NCBI GenBank assembly: GCA_910583885.1
Contig: CAJUAC010000025.1
Location: forward strand, 1 to 32,209
Length of the DNA: 32,209 nt
Source of the DNA: an uncultured Oscillospiraceae bacterium
GTDB lineage: Bacteria > Bacillota > Clostridia > Oscillospirales > Oscillospiraceae
Direction: 5' to 3'
The position numbers and the translations under genes were made by a program. The notes under the pieces were generated by a model that saw nothing but the letters and a program-made list of their open reading frames with translations, did not search any database and was not told the DNA's origin. Shown one piece after another: positions 30,943-32,209 of the stretch. Each line of letters starts with the position of its first letter. Positions within the stretch are counted from its first letter, which is position 1.

Positions 30943-30972
30943 ATCATATGGGAGGCAGAGGGCTTTTGTCAA
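30943..30972 (-). promoter_or_regulatory. Promoter of the oadB leader
   Basis: On the - strand, a perfect TTGACA (30972-30967), 18 bases, TATGAT (30948-30943). It lies 28 bases past the uridine phosphorylase stop. Transcription would begin just before the riboswitch P1. No terminator separates it from the upstream gene, so read-through could also enter the riboswitch. Confidence 0.85.
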
Positions 30973-31000
30973 GGGGGGCCGGAAAATCTTGGCGGGAAAT

Positions 31001-31780
31001 TTATGCACCCCGCCCTGCCGACCGGTCCCGCTCAATGAGCAGCTTCAGCCCCTCCACGCCTACACGGACGGCGGAGGAGGTGTCCTCGCTCATCTTCTGG
31101 TCCAGTCCGGCAGCCTCCCGCTCCTGGTTCCATACCACATGGAAGCAGCTTCCGCAGCGCACGCCCAGGGCTGCCGCCACCACAAAGAGCGCCGCAGACT
31201 CCATCTCGCTGGCCTTGACCCCCAGCCGCTTCCAGGCCTCCCACTTGTTCAGCAGCTCGTAGCTTACAGGCATCCGGGCGGGGCTGTGCTGGCCATAAAA
31301 GCTGTCCTTGCACTGGACGACGCCGGTATGGCAGGTCTTGCCCATATCCCGGGCCGCATCCGCCAGGGCGGCGGCAATGCCAAAATCGGATACGGCGGGG
31401 AACTCAATGGGCGCATACTCCCGGCTGGTGCCCTCAAAGCGGACAGCGCCGGTGGCCACGACGATATCCCCGGACTGGACGTTGACATCAATCCCCCCGC
31501 AGGTGCCTACCCGGACAAAGGTGTCTGCGCCAATGGCGGCCAGCTCCTCCATGGCAATGGCGGCAGAGGGGCCGCCGATGCCGGTGGAACAGACGGAGAC
31601 CTTCTCCCCCAGCAGGGAGCCGGTGTAAATGACATACTCCCGGTTCTGCCCGACAAAGTGCGCATTGTCAAACAGGGCTGCGATGGACTCGCACCGGCCC
31701 GGGTCGCCGGGCAGGATGCAGTAGCGGCCCACGTCGCCGGGGACGCAGCCGATATGGTATTGCTTATCCAATTGTTGCAT
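31001..31780 (-). CDS. udp: Uridine phosphorylase
   Basis: 259 residues, nucleoside phosphorylase family I. Splits uridine to uracil and ribose 1-phosphate. ILPGDPGRCESIA (about residues 19-31) is the phosphate/N-terminal motif. TGIGGPSAAIAMEEL, VRVGTCGGIDVNVQSGD and SEMESAALF (MES base-sugar motif) follow in order. The related purine/MTA phosphorylases share the fold, but the length and GGPSAAIA segment favour Udp. ATG 31780 has AGGAGG upstream. The nucleoside kinase at 21304-22248 gives a second salvage route for the same substrate. Confidence 0.93.
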   Translation of the reverse strand: MQQLDKQYHIGCVPGDVGRYCILPGDPGRCESIAALFDNAHFVGQNREYVIYTGSLLGEKVSVCSTGIGGPSAAIAMEELAAIGADTFVRVGTCGGIDVNVQSGDIVVATGAVRFEGTSREYAPIEFPAVSDFGIAAALADAARDMGKTCHTGVVQCKDSFYGQHSPARMPVSYELLNKWEAWKRLGVKASEMESAALFVVAAALGVRCGSCFHVVWNQEREAAGLDQKMSEDTSSAVRVGVEGLKLLIERDRSAGRGA

Positions 31781-31828
31781 CAATCGTTTCCTCCTATCAT
31801 CAGGGATGGCGGCAATGGATAGGGTCAT

Positions 31829-31857
31829 ATTGTAGCACACAAGCAGTCCTGATGCAA
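31829..31857 (-). promoter_or_regulatory. Promoter of the uridine phosphorylase gene
   Basis: On the - strand, TTGCAT (31857-31852), 17 bases, TACAAT (31834-31829). The transcript starts about 40 bases before the ATG. Confidence 0.72.
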
Positions 31858-32209
31858 CTGATTTTGTGAAAAATCCCAAAAAAGCAGATCCCCCCTGCCT
31901 GCCGGAACACCGCCGCAGCTCCCTTTTCAGATTGGTGTTGCTGAAAGTGGTTTCGCCAAACTATATCCAAAGCGGGCAGCCATTCATTGGTGGATGACTG
32001 CCCAATAAATTCCACTTTATCTGCCAAATCCTCTTGAAACCCTGATATGTCAAGGCTTTCCGCTGATTAAATGTTCAAACCTTATGTAATTTCCCTTGTT
32101 TTTGCCCTTATGGGCTGAAACAAGCCATTTCATTTTCCGGCCTAAATCGGTACTCCTTACAAAGAATTTTTCAAAATTTTTTCTAAGCGCCGCAGACCTC
32201 GCTCGATTG
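31858..32209 (-). pseudogene. AT-richer stretch with a possible frameshifted gene remnant
   Basis: No complete gene fits here. On the - strand a short frame starting at 32133 (MKWLVSAHKGKNKGNYIRFE) stops at 32052-32050. In another frame a protein-like stretch follows (ISGFQEDLADKVEFIGQSS, then TNEWLPALDIVWRNHFQQHQ). Together they suggest one small gene broken by a frameshift or internal loss, merging into the udp promoter. I recognise no family. The stretch is visibly less GC-rich than the rest. A weak AGGCAG/CTGCTT hairpin with TTTT near 31880 could end a - strand transcript. Confidence 0.3.

Overview
The window comes from a GC-rich, anaerobic, spore-forming member of the Clostridia. A gut Oscillospiraceae of the Flavonifractor/Intestinimonas kind is my best guess; this is inference from gene content, not a database match. 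The pointers are an acetyl-CoA synthase gene with its nickel-insertion ATPase, SpoIIID, a SpoVB-like flippase, HemZ, a two-subunit iron-sulfur serine dehydratase and a Na+-pumping decarboxylase subunit. Promoters are mostly clean housekeeping boxes with 17-base spacers, and start codons are backed by AGGAGG-like sites.

Left part, mostly + strand (1-8900): the 3' end of a Wood-Ljungdahl cluster (cooC-type ATPase, acsB), then proC. Next are two separate small MarR operons, one with a MATE efflux pump and one with a flavodoxin-domain protein. Each has a very regular double-palindrome operator laid over its promoter. A divergent pair follows: a DUF1836 protein and a hemolysin III/PAQR membrane protein.

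Middle (8900-17050): on the - strand are hslO, an AraC/GyrI-type regulator and sdaAB-sdaAA. On the + strand are spoIIID behind a sigma-E-like promoter, a small unknown gene, an LCP cell-wall ligase paired with an SLH-transglutaminase protein, a 162-bp near-perfectly symmetric palindromic element, and a degV gene.

Right part, all - strand (17050-32209): pfk with an unknown 268-residue downstream partner, then a SpoVB-like flippase. An eight-gene operon runs recJ-relA-dtd-(small membrane protein)-MBL hydrolase-hemZ-nucleoside kinase-zinc-ribbon protein; it resembles the Bacillus recJ-apt-relA-dtd neighbourhood without apt. Last come a lone Na+-translocating decarboxylase beta subunit and a uridine phosphorylase.

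The most notable signal is the leader of the decarboxylase gene (about 30812-30972, - strand). It has its own promoter, then a fold with the hallmarks of the yybP-ykoY (Mn2+) riboswitch family (GGAGUAG, GUCAAUAC, GAGAC and a closing P1). The 3' P1 strand is reused in a strong intrinsic terminator. A metal riboswitch controlling a sodium-pump subunit would be an unusual pairing.
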